Virus record (IMG/VR): IMGVR_UViG_3300033153_005857 | Span: 1 to 48,400 of that record | Direction: 5' to 3' (one strand) | DNA length: 48,400 bases | From: a virus | Part shown: piece after piece, positions 6,527 through 14,251 of the stretch | How the letters are laid out: each line of letters begins with the position of its first letter | Position numbering within the stretch: position 1 is the first letter of the stretch | Notes under the pieces: model-generated | What the model was told of the DNA's origin: nothing | Databases searched by the model: none | What the model saw: only the letters and a program-made list of their open reading frames with translations | Translations under genes and position numbers: made by a program

Positions 6527-6718
6527 ATGACTATCATGGAAATTATTGGCACATCAAAGGTTGCAGCACAGAAGAAGATCACTCTGGTAGAATCGGTGTT
6601 CGGTATATTGAACGTAGCCATTGGTGATAGAATTGCATACATCAAAAATACATCTGGAGATATTATAATCAAAAAACTATCAGATATTAAAATGAAAGAT
6701 TCGGAGGTTGAATCATGA
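6527..6718 (+). CDS. AbrB/SpoVT-like regulator
   Basis: A 63-residue protein with the swapped-hairpin pattern of AbrB-type domains: GTSKVAAQKKITLVESVFGILNVAIGDRIAYI, where a strand, KKITL, a helix and a GDRI turn follow in order. AbrB domains bind DNA as dimers and are common transition regulators in archaea. It is the first plus-strand gene behind the symmetric divergent promoter, which suggests it regulates itself and the minus-strand pilin operon. Its stop overlaps the next ATG. Confidence 0.7.
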   Translation: MTIMEIIGTSKVAAQKKITLVESVFGILNVAIGDRIAYIKNTSGDIIIKKLSDIKMKDSEVES

Positions 6719-6843
6719 ATGGAGTAATAACACTGGGTGCTTTTACAATCCCATTAGACACGGCATACAAGGCAAGCGTAATAGGTCTACTGACTACTAT
6801 AGCCGCATCACTGGCATATATGGCATACTGGATATCCACATGA
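6715..6843 (+). CDS. Small membrane protein, 42 aa
   Basis: A 42-codon frame that overlaps both neighbours by four bases (ATGA). It has one strong transmembrane helix (about residues 21-40, SVIGLLTTIAASLAYMAYW). The coupling places it within the secretion operon; a small accessory subunit such as a second pilin-like or VirB3-like subunit is possible but unproven. Confidence 0.6.
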   Translation: MNGVITLGAFTIPLDTAYKASVIGLLTTIAASLAYMAYWIST

Positions 6844-7766
6844 GGCCATACATAGCCGTTGTCCTGGCCGCACTTATATTGTTCAGTTCAACGTCTATAG
6901 CTTCTGCCGGACTATCAGATGCAGCAAGTACGGCGATCTCTAACGGCATGGAAAATTTCTGCATATCTGCCGCAGATAATATATTTTCAATGTCATTCTC
7001 AGGATATGACGACACCGCAGATAACGGCACAGTCGGATATATCTACAATATTGCATCGTATACGCTGGACCCGATGAAATTCGAGATTACACAGGATTTC
7101 ATATCATTTTCTAAATCGATATTCAAGGCGGCATACCCTATACTACTTCTATGTGCGTTCATGGCCGTCCTGCTAACTCATTACAAGACCAATGCACTGC
7201 ATCAGATAGAACAGATCACTGGAACAAAGATCAGTTCAAAGTCGAATATCCTAGTAAGAAAAGCCCTTGATGGTATTATAGTTGCAGTCTTTATGTACAT
7301 ATTTATCTATTTCGTATTCACACTTAATAATATTCTCACAAAAGCGGTTATGATCAATATACTAGATGTGATTTCACCATCGCCTGATAACTTTATATTA
7401 TATCTCATAATGGCTGTTTGCTATTTAGTAATGGGTATATTCTTTAGTCTTCGAACTCTGATATTATTTTTATTCTGTGGTTTTGCCCTGATTATTGGGT
7501 TCTGTCTACTAATAGATTTCACAAAGGAAACTGCAATAGGTTTGTGCACATACTTTGTACAGACTGTGTTCTTCCAATTCATTATAGTGTTGTATTTCTC
7601 AGCATGTATTGTAATTATAAAAACCGTGACTGATGGGGTGTATCAGGGTGGTGAAGAGACAATGTATATGGTCATGCTGTTGGGTGGCGTATACATAGCA
7701 ATTAGAATGATGTTCGGAACTAAGGTGATAAAATGGGTTGGAAACAGGGCGTCTGCGTTGGTCTAA
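6840..7766 (+). CDS. VirB6/TrbL-like polytopic membrane protein
   Basis: Start at ATG 6840, coupled to the upstream stop, gives a 308-residue protein with a signal peptide (to about residue 24, SIASA) and then roughly six transmembrane helices, including long ones near 95-115, 150-175, 185-210, 215-240, 250-275 and 280-300. Longer upstream frames only add residues from another gene. A polytopic protein with an exported N-terminal loop downstream of a secretion operon fits VirB6/TrbL, the inner-membrane channel component. Sequence identity to the family is not evident by eye. It overlaps the next gene by 34 bases. Confidence 0.6.
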   Translation: MRPYIAVVLAALILFSSTSIASAGLSDAASTAISNGMENFCISAADNIFSMSFSGYDDTADNGTVGYIYNIASYTLDPMKFEITQDFISFSKSIFKAAYPILLLCAFMAVLLTHYKTNALHQIEQITGTKISSKSNILVRKALDGIIVAVFMYIFIYFVFTLNNILTKAVMINILDVISPSPDNFILYLIMAVCYLVMGIFFSLRTLILFLFCGFALIIGFCLLIDFTKETAIGLCTYFVQTVFFQFIIVLYFSACIVIIKTVTDGVYQGGEETMYMVMLLGGVYIAIRMMFGTKVIKWVGNRASALV

Positions 7767-8701
7767 TCATTGTGCTACTGTTTATCATGCCATGCCAGGC
7801 AGGCATGAGCGCAGATATATTTTACAAGTTTCTGAATGGTTCTAAAACAATCACCAGCGCTAATGATATCGTGTATGTTGAATCAGGATATACTCTTAAC
7901 AGTACTGTACAATCACACAAACACCTCGGAGGAATTGTTGACATCGTGGGATTCAGCCATATGGTATGTATTGATGGTGAGTATTATATCCCGGGCGCCC
8001 CGGAAGATCATGCCATAATTAAAACGAAACTGTGGGATAAAGGACTTGACTGGAATGACAATCTCGATTATATCAAGATTACTGATGAGCGCATTACCAC
8101 AGTAGACAATATCACCACCGTTGAAATTGATATATATCTCAAATGGCACCATTCTAAGAAACGAAAACCACCCGGAAAAGGTATTAAGAAAACGTACTAT
8201 CATGAGTATGCAACATTTATTGCATCAAGACAAGCGCCACAACCATATCCAGATACCATCATACCAGAATTGAATGTGATTGTTTACAATGACAGCATCA
8301 AACCAAAAACCATTATACCTCTGTCTGATTCAGATTATATCCTGGGCTACATGATTGAATTTAAAAACGAATCTGTGGAATATTTTAATAGTGTGCTATC
8401 CGTAGAAAAACAAGATAATGGCGTACCGTATGGAAATATCACCAAAGTTGCATCTCAATCCATCTATGAAGATTCTGATATGTTCAGCCGGGCAGGTCCT
8501 AACATAATAATCAATTCGACTGAGATAGACGACAGTTTGAAGATATATGCTGTGACTCCATTTGACGAACTTGAAATAAATTACACGGTCACTAATTATT
8601 CAGATAGGCAAATGTTAGATAATGTCCAACTATCAAGCGCATTCAGTCTGTTGATGCTTGCATGGGTTATTATATTTTTATTGAAGTATTATAGGAAGTG
8701 A
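7733..8701 (+). CDS. Secreted, C-terminally anchored surface protein
   Basis: A 322-residue protein with a signal peptide (about 1-23, ending PCQAG), an approximately 270-residue predicted extracellular beta-rich region with many N-glycosylation-type sequons, and a C-terminal transmembrane helix followed by YYRK. It is the last gene of the plus-strand secretion operon. It could be an adhesin at the pilus tip or base, or an exclusion factor. No domain was recognised. Confidence 0.6.
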   Translation: MGWKQGVCVGLIIVLLFIMPCQAGMSADIFYKFLNGSKTITSANDIVYVESGYTLNSTVQSHKHLGGIVDIVGFSHMVCIDGEYYIPGAPEDHAIIKTKLWDKGLDWNDNLDYIKITDERITTVDNITTVEIDIYLKWHHSKKRKPPGKGIKKTYYHEYATFIASRQAPQPYPDTIIPELNVIVYNDSIKPKTIIPLSDSDYILGYMIEFKNESVEYFNSVLSVEKQDNGVPYGNITKVASQSIYEDSDMFSRAGPNIIINSTEIDDSLKIYAVTPFDELEINYTVTNYSDRQMLDNVQLSSAFSLLMLAWVIIFLLKYYRK

Positions 8702-8706
8702 TAGCG

Positions 8707-8856
8707 ATGATTCCAGAAACATATCTCAGGATTGAATTTACCAAAAACGGCATTACCCAAACAATAGAATTCCCTGAAGAGTACACCAATACAAATAGGC
8801 TTCGGTGGTGGATTGTGAAGATATTTGCTAATGTTAAAATGGAATGGTTCCGATAA
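8707..8856 (+). CDS. Hypothetical protein, 49 aa
   Basis: An ATG at 8707 with GTGATAGCG before it opens a 49-codon frame six bases after the surface-protein gene. The product (MIPETYLRIEFTKNGITQTI...) has a beta-hairpin start and an aromatic, basic C-terminus. No family recognised. Its stop lies at the beginning of the next promoter. Confidence 0.55.
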   Translation: MIPETYLRIEFTKNGITQTIEFPEEYTNTNRLRWWIVKIFANVKMEWFR

Positions 8857-8886
8857 TATTAAGTATGATTAAATCATATTAAGTAT
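8856..8886 (+). promoter_or_regulatory. Promoter with direct repeat ATATTAAGTAT and inverted repeat
   Basis: ATATTAAGTAT occurs at 8856-8866 and 8876-8886, exactly two helical turns apart (20 bp). Between them is the perfect inverted repeat ATGATT-A-AATCAT (8865-8877). The spacing places two identical sites on the same face of DNA and is typical of an operator. The YopX-type gene follows at 8899 with an AGGTGAATCAC ribosome site. Confidence 0.55.
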
Positions 8887-8898
8887 TAGGTGAATCAC

Positions 8899-9294
8899 AT
8901 GAGAGATTTTAAATTCAGAGCATATGATAAATTCGCAGATAAATTGATGAACGAAGAAGACATTGGTATTTTGCCATCGAATGACACAATTGGCACAACG
9001 AGTTATGGTAATGTCACACTAATTAATGCATCAAATGAACACTATGTAATTATGCAGTACACCGGTATGACTGATATGAATAGCGGCGAGATATACGAAA
9101 GCGATATAGTACAATTCACCGCATTTGGACGTACTGTACGTGGTCTTGTTGAATGGGATGATGATGATGGATTGCCAGGGGTTGTGATTGTTGACACTGA
9201 TGGCAGTGGTACTATCTGGGATTTTATGTATGACGATTTGACTGTAATTGGAAATAGATATGAGAATCCTGAATTACTGGAGCCACACACATGA
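8899..9294 (+). CDS. YopX-family protein 1
   Basis: The product begins MRDFKFRAYDK and contains the family's signature YTGMTDMNSGEIYESDIVQF followed by a beta-barrel-like C-terminus. YopX proteins are common in phages and prophages of bacteria and some archaea; their function is unknown. Start at ATG 8899 is chosen because the ribosome site AGGTGA precedes it; a GTG at 8890 overlaps that site. A related gene follows with a four-base overlap. Confidence 0.85.
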   Translation: MRDFKFRAYDKFADKLMNEEDIGILPSNDTIGTTSYGNVTLINASNEHYVIMQYTGMTDMNSGEIYESDIVQFTAFGRTVRGLVEWDDDDGLPGVVIVDTDGSGTIWDFMYDDLTVIGNRYENPELLEPHT

Positions 9295-9668
9295 GAGATA
9301 TTAATTTCCGTGGAAAACGTGAAGATGCCAACGTATGGGTATATGGCTACGTATTCAAAACACTAAAGTCGAATCCGTTTTATGATGAGACTACATGGAT
9401 ATTCAATGAAGATGGTAAATTCAAGGTTGACCCCGTGACTGTGGGGCAGTACATCGACCAGATAGATAAAAACTGTGAGGAGATATACTGCGGCGATGTA
9501 GTATCTTTTGTGAAAACATATAACAATAAAAGATATGTTGGTGAAGTTAAATATATCCCCGAAGTTGCAGGATATATGTTGTGTGCAATCAAAAAAGAAT
9601 CATGGCACAGTTTTGAATTTGGACTTGGAACTGTTGAGGTAGAAATAATTGGAAACATCCACGAATAG
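9291..9668 (+). CDS. YopX-family protein 2
   Basis: A 125-residue paralogue of the upstream gene: it begins MRDINFRGKREDANVWVYGYV and carries VGQYIDQIDKNCEEIYCGDVV, the family motif in which the 'EIYEGDIV' core is recognisable. Overlap ATGA with the upstream gene indicates coupled translation. Two adjacent YopX copies point to a local duplication or to independent capture. Confidence 0.85.
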   Translation: MRDINFRGKREDANVWVYGYVFKTLKSNPFYDETTWIFNEDGKFKVDPVTVGQYIDQIDKNCEEIYCGDVVSFVKTYNNKRYVGEVKYIPEVAGYMLCAIKKESWHSFEFGLGTVEVEIIGNIHE

Positions 9669-9679
9669 GAGTCACACAC

Positions 9680-9895
9680 ATGAAGCCAGATCCAATCACA
9701 AAACACCTCTTAGAAGCCCATCAAATCATCGAAAGACTAAAAGCATTAGAAGCACAGGCGCAGACCAAAGAGCCGCTGTTCGTTGCCACAGTGAACGTAC
9801 ACGGCCAGATAGTCATACCAGTAAGAGTACGCGATAAACTTGGATTGACTACTGATAGTAAGGTTGCAGTGTATCAGATCGAGAAGGTGGACTAA
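9680..9895 (+). CDS. AbrB/SpoVT-type DNA-binding protein
   Basis: The 71-residue protein has an N-terminal helix (about 1-30, likely a dimerising coiled coil) and an AbrB domain (about 33-70) with the near-perfect consensus VNVHGQIVIPVRVRDKLGLTTDSKVAVYQIE. Such proteins act as transcription factors or antitoxins; no toxin gene is adjacent. It is the second AbrB-like protein of this genome and sits mid-operon after the YopX genes. Confidence 0.85.
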   Translation: MKPDPITKHLLEAHQIIERLKALEAQAQTKEPLFVATVNVHGQIVIPVRVRDKLGLTTDSKVAVYQIEKVD

Positions 9896-9896
9896 A

Positions 9897-10031
9897 ATGA
9901 TGTGTCTGTGTGGAGCAAAGATGGAACTGAAAATCATCATACGCAACAGCAGATTATATGAATGTGTTGAATGTGGCAGGATGGTAGAGACAACACTTGA
10001 TGGCCATATTCTAACTACAAAGGAGTTATAA
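9897..10031 (+). CDS. Small zinc-ribbon protein, 44 aa
   Basis: A 44-codon frame one base after the AbrB stop. It begins MMCLCGAKMELK and has a second knuckle CVEC near residue 23, so it can form a zinc ribbon with the N-terminal CLC. Its stop overlaps the next start by one base (TAATG). No family recognised. Confidence 0.6.
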   Translation: MMCLCGAKMELKIIIRNSRLYECVECGRMVETTLDGHILTTKEL

Positions 10032-10171
10032 TGAAAATTGATGCAACCCCAATATGGGATCATAACACCAAGACAGTAACATTTGAATTATCAGACATAC
10101 AATACTATGCACTGAAAGCCGTTGATTTCAAAAGTCAATGGCATGTTTTGCGCTTGTGTAATGATGACTAG
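10031..10171 (+). CDS. Hypothetical protein, 46 aa
   Basis: Starts at the ATG sharing one base with the preceding stop. The product is MKIDATPIWDHNTKTVTFEL... with no recognised domain. Coupled position and GGAGTTATA upstream support translation. Confidence 0.5.
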   Translation: MKIDATPIWDHNTKTVTFELSDIQYYALKAVDFKSQWHVLRLCNDD

Positions 10172-10179
10172 GTGATTAT

Positions 10180-10554
10180 ATGATATCAATCAATAAGGAA
10201 ACCTGCGCAGGATGCAAGCGGTGTTGTCACGGTAAGCCAGGCACAACCATCCACGCGCACACACACGACAGCACCAAACCAAAAGTAAATAAAAACTACA
10301 ATTGCGAATTATTAGGTATTTTCAACAAGTGTAGCGTACCACATGGCAAACCAGTAGAATGCGCCATCTATCCGATAGTAATCTCAGGCGGTGAAGTCTT
10401 CGTAGATATGGCATGTCCGGCATGGAAAGAGGCGGTCAGACAATGGGATGAACAGTTCGGATGCCACATCGAGGATTATAATGATGGTAGAGAGGATCAT
10501 AAGTTTGTTAATCTGTGGATTGCACAGAGTCAAATGCAAGTTGTGAAACCATGA
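10180..10554 (+). CDS. YkgJ-type Fe/Zn-binding cysteine-cluster protein
   Basis: The 124-residue protein has the N-terminal motif ETCAGCKRCCHG and later C-x-IYP...ACPAW, matching the YkgJ (zinc/iron-chelating) family, which carries a CxxCxxCC cluster followed by CxIYPxRP-like residues. Family members are proposed to bind iron-sulfur or zinc; the cellular role is unknown. It is preceded by AGGTGATTAT, a strong ribosome site, and its stop overlaps the next gene. Confidence 0.7.
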   Translation: MISINKETCAGCKRCCHGKPGTTIHAHTHDSTKPKVNKNYNCELLGIFNKCSVPHGKPVECAIYPIVISGGEVFVDMACPAWKEAVRQWDEQFGCHIEDYNDGREDHKFVNLWIAQSQMQVVKP

Positions 10555-10871
10555 TGAAATACGCAATAATACTACTACTGATAATCACAGCATACATATC
10601 ATTTTATTGTTGCATATACAATTCATATGTTATTTTTGGTGTTGCTGAAATAATAGGATTGAACCCTGAATATCGAAGTGTGGATATGATTGGTACTGAG
10701 TACTGTCACGCTTATGTCCATGTTTTAGGATGCGATTTGTTTCTTAATCCTTTGAGAAAGTACGATGATACATACAGAGTTCATAAAACCACTGCCGAAT
10801 TTATAAGTTCTAAATCTAATTGGGGACAACTATATGTTCCTATATTTGATGAATTCATCACTTTTTTTTAG
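10551..10871 (+). CDS. Small membrane protein, 106 aa
   Basis: Start at the ATG overlapping the upstream TGA. One N-terminal transmembrane helix (about residues 3-24) leads into an extracytoplasmic region with several Cys residues (YCCIYNS, EYCHAYVHVLGC), possibly disulfide-bonded. It is the last plus-strand gene; its stop overlaps the stop of the convergent tail-hub gene by four bases, so the T/A-rich stretch here may end transcription from both sides. Confidence 0.6.
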   Translation: MMKYAIILLLIITAYISFYCCIYNSYVIFGVAEIIGLNPEYRSVDMIGTEYCHAYVHVLGCDLFLNPLRKYDDTYRVHKTTAEFISSKSNWGQLYVPIFDEFITFF

Positions 10872-12028
10872 CCAATGAGATTTGCGTTTTCTAACCTACT
10901 TTTTACCTGGAACCCTGCAATGAAATCCCATGTGGATATATCTAACTCTCCTAAGTCAACATAAGTGAACCAATTATCTGTACTTATCTGATGAGATACC
11001 CGGCGACACCGATAATTCCCATCAATGGTAGACCCGTTCAATTCCATAGATGGTATTTTACAGTATATCAGATCACCTACTTTTATATTAGGATCACCAA
11101 GTATTTTCGCATTGCCTATTTCCATGCCGTCGTATTGCGCCCTGATTGCATCTGCCAGATCACTACATAGTTGGTCTGTTGCCAACGTTAAGTCTGTTTC
11201 TACATGATACCTAAGCCCATACGCCGGGCTACCATCAACAGAATTACCCACTTTCTGCGGAGTACCAGATGCACCATATACCGTGACATCCTCCACCAAC
11301 TGTTCAATAGAATAGCTGAACGTTGCATCTACTAGCCGTGGAGTGCCTTCTATAATCTTAACCTGGTCTGAGGCGGTGGATGGTACTGCCTGCCAGGACA
11401 CATAAGCAGCAGACAAGTTATCACTTGAATCATATTCTGGAACCACTGAAAATATATACCCATATGATTCCAAAGATTCGAATTGTCTTACAGGATCTAT
11501 CATATATTTTGTATCTTGCTGAATATTGAAATTTGCGATGGCACTTGAACCTGCGGTATCTATCAAAGATGGGCTGTCGTCCGTTAGGCGGCTTAGATAG
11601 GCGGTCGTGAGTGCATCAATCATAGTTCCGGTCGTTGCAGCAGAGGCGCTATAATCTGCGGTGACTGCCCTGTATAACAGTTCTTCCCCATGTCCTCTGC
11701 AGTAGAGTGTAGTGGGATTGTCACGGCCAAATCTGGATTCTATCTTCATTATGCGGCCTTCGAATATATCCTGCCAGACTGACTTTTCATCTGATGTATT
11801 CCGTACATTTGCTTGAAGTCTGATAATATCATCTACCCTAACAGGTGACATATACCCAGCCGTACCAGTTGAAATATTAGTATTTACTTCGATGGTCGCT
11901 GTTGGGCATGACCACGGGAATGTACTATTAGTATATGCTGAAATAAGTTTAGGATAATACTTGTCTTTCTCAGTATTATCACGCTGAATGATTACTTTGA
12001 ACTCTGCAAGTCTAGGCATATTATTCAA
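10868..12028 (-). CDS. Tail hub / baseplate protein (gp27/gpD-like)
   Basis: A 386-residue beta-rich protein ending the virion operon. Pattern and position match the phage tail hub (siphovirus Tal N-terminal domain, Mu gp44, P2 gpD, T4 gp27): an N-terminal half with a SPVRVDDIIRLQANV...DIFEGRIMKIE barrel and a C-terminal half with KVGDLIYCKIPS...YRCRRVSHQIS, typical of the OB-like part. No peptidase domain is attached, so cell-envelope digestion, if any, is done elsewhere. It overlaps the 78-residue gene upstream by eight bases. Confidence 0.7.
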   Translation of the reverse strand: MNNMPRLAEFKVIIQRDNTEKDKYYPKLISAYTNSTFPWSCPTATIEVNTNISTGTAGYMSPVRVDDIIRLQANVRNTSDEKSVWQDIFEGRIMKIESRFGRDNPTTLYCRGHGEELLYRAVTADYSASAATTGTMIDALTTAYLSRLTDDSPSLIDTAGSSAIANFNIQQDTKYMIDPVRQFESLESYGYIFSVVPEYDSSDNLSAAYVSWQAVPSTASDQVKIIEGTPRLVDATFSYSIEQLVEDVTVYGASGTPQKVGNSVDGSPAYGLRYHVETDLTLATDQLCSDLADAIRAQYDGMEIGNAKILGDPNIKVGDLIYCKIPSMELNGSTIDGNYRCRRVSHQISTDNWFTYVDLGELDISTWDFIAGFQVKSRLENANLIG

Positions 12029-12257
12029 CTACCTCAAACGTAGGATATTTTCCGAATCCTTCAAGTAATGCAATAATATTATTTCTCATATTGGTTTTTT
12101 GTTCTGGTGTTGGATCAGCATCTATATCTACTTGGAATTTTACCTTGTCAATTCTTGTAATCTGTATAGGCACTTGTCCAAGTTCTGATTCTATTATCCT
12201 TCGAATCGCTCCGGTGATTGTATCGTCTATTGTAATTTCGACTATCATGCTGGCCAT
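12021..12257 (-). CDS. Small tail-region protein, 78 aa
   Basis: The protein shows an alternating beta/helix pattern (VEITIDDTITGAIRRIIESEL...KVQFQVDIDADPTPEQKTNMRNNIIALLEGFG). It lies between the distal tail protein and the hub, overlapping both, so it is probably a minor tail or assembly protein. No family recognised. Confidence 0.55.
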   Translation of the reverse strand: MASMIVEITIDDTITGAIRRIIESELGQVPIQITRIDKVKFQVDIDADPTPEQKTNMRNNIIALLEGFGKYPTFEVVE

Positions 12258-14251
12258 CCCCTGTCCCTATATCTCAATGAGATTTCACAATTCAATCCGC
12301 TGTCTGTGTGTTGGTCACATCTATAAGTACTGACACCACTTTCGTTTATTATTGGATGTTCAACATCTACAGTAACAATACCAATAGACAACGAAAAAGT
12401 AGTAAGTGAACACGTTGAACTTCCATCACAATTGATTTTGATATAATATGTGGTCTGTCCTTTTAATGATAGATTTGCTGTATTATCTAATGGATACACA
12501 GTAGAAATATTATCTACTATTGCTGTATCTATATCATAATAAGTAATATCATCTTCAGATATTTTAATAGTGGGTGTACCTGAATCAATATCTATAGTTG
12601 ATAGAAATTCTGGAATTCCTGTAATAGGATATTTTGTATCTATCTTGTATATGATATAACTACTATTAGCAAAATCCAACTCATCATTTGCATCATCATA
12701 AGTAGTACCAATTTGATCTAAATATGCATCTTGATATTTATCTGTGGTAAAATCATCTGCATAAGTTATAGTCCCAGTTCCATCAGTATTAATTCTAAAA
12801 ACCATGTCTGGCTCTATTTCATTTGCAACTTCACTTTTAACAGTAGTATCAGCAGTATTATAAACAATTGGTTCTTTACATACATTAAGTCTTTTTGTTG
12901 TAATTACACTATCAAAATTTTTAGAATAAACCTCATCTGAACCAGAATTGGTCCTTGTATACCATCTTATTGTAACAGTTTCATTATGAGCACATACTAT
13001 ATCTATATCTGTTTCTGAGAATGATGCCCAATCTCCATCATAATTATCTGACCAACTTGCACCAGGTATATCAGTTTCAGCACCACCATTTAAACTTGCA
13101 GCTTGATGTGTAACCTTACCATATGCATCATTTCCTAGGAATTCTTCTCTAAAATCCATACCCACAGTATCAATTATATAATTTCTACCATTCTTTGCAG
13201 TATAAGCCTTAGTATATGTAAGTTGCCAACTAGTCCCAACTTCTGTCTGTTGTGTTACATACGTATCATCCCAGCTTTCGTCCGAATCTCTATTCAGTGT
13301 TGTTCCAACTGCTCCTCCCATTATCTTTATATCCGGCACAGCATTAACACTCCCATCAGTATCAATATCTCTGATGAATGTATTATCTGGGATTGAGTCG
13401 CCTTCTATTAAGACCGCACCATCAATAATAGCTGATTCAGTCCCACCAACACTGTCAGGATATAATTGAATTTCAAGGGAATTGGTAGCATCATCAATTG
13501 TTCGTGTAGCTGTAAGCCATTCATAATTTCCACTACCAGAATGTGTATCTGAAGTTCCTGATACTGAATCGGCTACACGTAAAAGCGTTGAAGTACAAGA
13601 GGTTTTTACCCATGCACCACCGGTTATTATTTTACCTCTATATTTTGTAGGATCTGATAAAGTCTGTCTAAAACGTGTATTTGTTGCTGAAGAAGTTACA
13701 CTAGTAGAATAAGTACCAAGTTTACTATCTGATGACTGTATAATTGTTGGAGAATTAACCCCAGACCACCCATCTGGTGCACTGCTAGGCCCACCAGCCC
13801 AGTCCTCAAAACTCCAATTATCCAACAAATTATTACAAGGCATATCCTCGGCAGACCATTCCTGATTATTTGCAGTGATTGCCTTTGCCCTACAATCTAA
13901 TGTTGTAGATTCCCGGTACGGCGTAGAAGTATACAATATCAAGTCATAAGGAAAATAATTATCAACAATCCCTTCAATCAACTCAGGAGTCAACTGCGCA
14001 GAATACACCTTGAACTGCCAGCCGGACCTATATACCAACGTCTGCTCACCTGATTTCATGAACTCTGAGATTACACTGTCATAGGTTGCAAGTGTTTCCT
14101 GGAATCCTTCTAGGCGTAATACCAACCCATCATATCCCATGTCTGTAATGAAATTCGTATCTGACCCTGGTTGTTCTGAGATTGAATTCCGATGTACTGC
14201 TACTGGTCGAAGGTTGACCATGTTGAATGTAATGCCGTTGATGGTTGTCAT
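12245..14251 (-). CDS. Distal tail protein with large carbohydrate-binding-like insertion
   Basis: A 668-residue protein. The first 130 residues (MTTINGITFNMVNLRPVAVHR...GYDGLVLRLEGFQETLATYD) look like the N-terminal domain of distal tail (Dit) or tail-tip proteins. Residues about 140-270 (NLLDNWSFEDWAGG...SAPDGWSG) resemble a CBM_4_9-like jelly-roll carbohydrate-binding domain. The remaining part is Thr/Ser/Asp-rich and beta-structured, like receptor-binding fibres. Its middle third is visibly more AT-rich than the flanking tail genes, suggesting exchange of the receptor-binding part. It follows the tape measure gene directly. Confidence 0.65.
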   Translation of the reverse strand: MTTINGITFNMVNLRPVAVHRNSISEQPGSDTNFITDMGYDGLVLRLEGFQETLATYDSVISEFMKSGEQTLVYRSGWQFKVYSAQLTPELIEGIVDNYFPYDLILYTSTPYRESTTLDCRAKAITANNQEWSAEDMPCNNLLDNWSFEDWAGGPSSAPDGWSGVNSPTIIQSSDSKLGTYSTSVTSSATNTRFRQTLSDPTKYRGKIITGGAWVKTSCTSTLLRVADSVSGTSDTHSGSGNYEWLTATRTIDDATNSLEIQLYPDSVGGTESAIIDGAVLIEGDSIPDNTFIRDIDTDGSVNAVPDIKIMGGAVGTTLNRDSDESWDDTYVTQQTEVGTSWQLTYTKAYTAKNGRNYIIDTVGMDFREEFLGNDAYGKVTHQAASLNGGAETDIPGASWSDNYDGDWASFSETDIDIVCAHNETVTIRWYTRTNSGSDEVYSKNFDSVITTKRLNVCKEPIVYNTADTTVKSEVANEIEPDMVFRINTDGTGTITYADDFTTDKYQDAYLDQIGTTYDDANDELDFANSSYIIYKIDTKYPITGIPEFLSTIDIDSGTPTIKISEDDITYYDIDTAIVDNISTVYPLDNTANLSLKGQTTYYIKINCDGSSTCSLTTFSLSIGIVTVDVEHPIINESGVSTYRCDQHTDSGLNCEISLRYRDRGWPA

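Noticed and set aside
9649-9837. Plus-strand frame overlapping the AbrB gene
   Set aside because: Composition (Thr/Ser/Arg/His-rich) is that of an out-of-frame shadow; the AbrB frame is clearly real.
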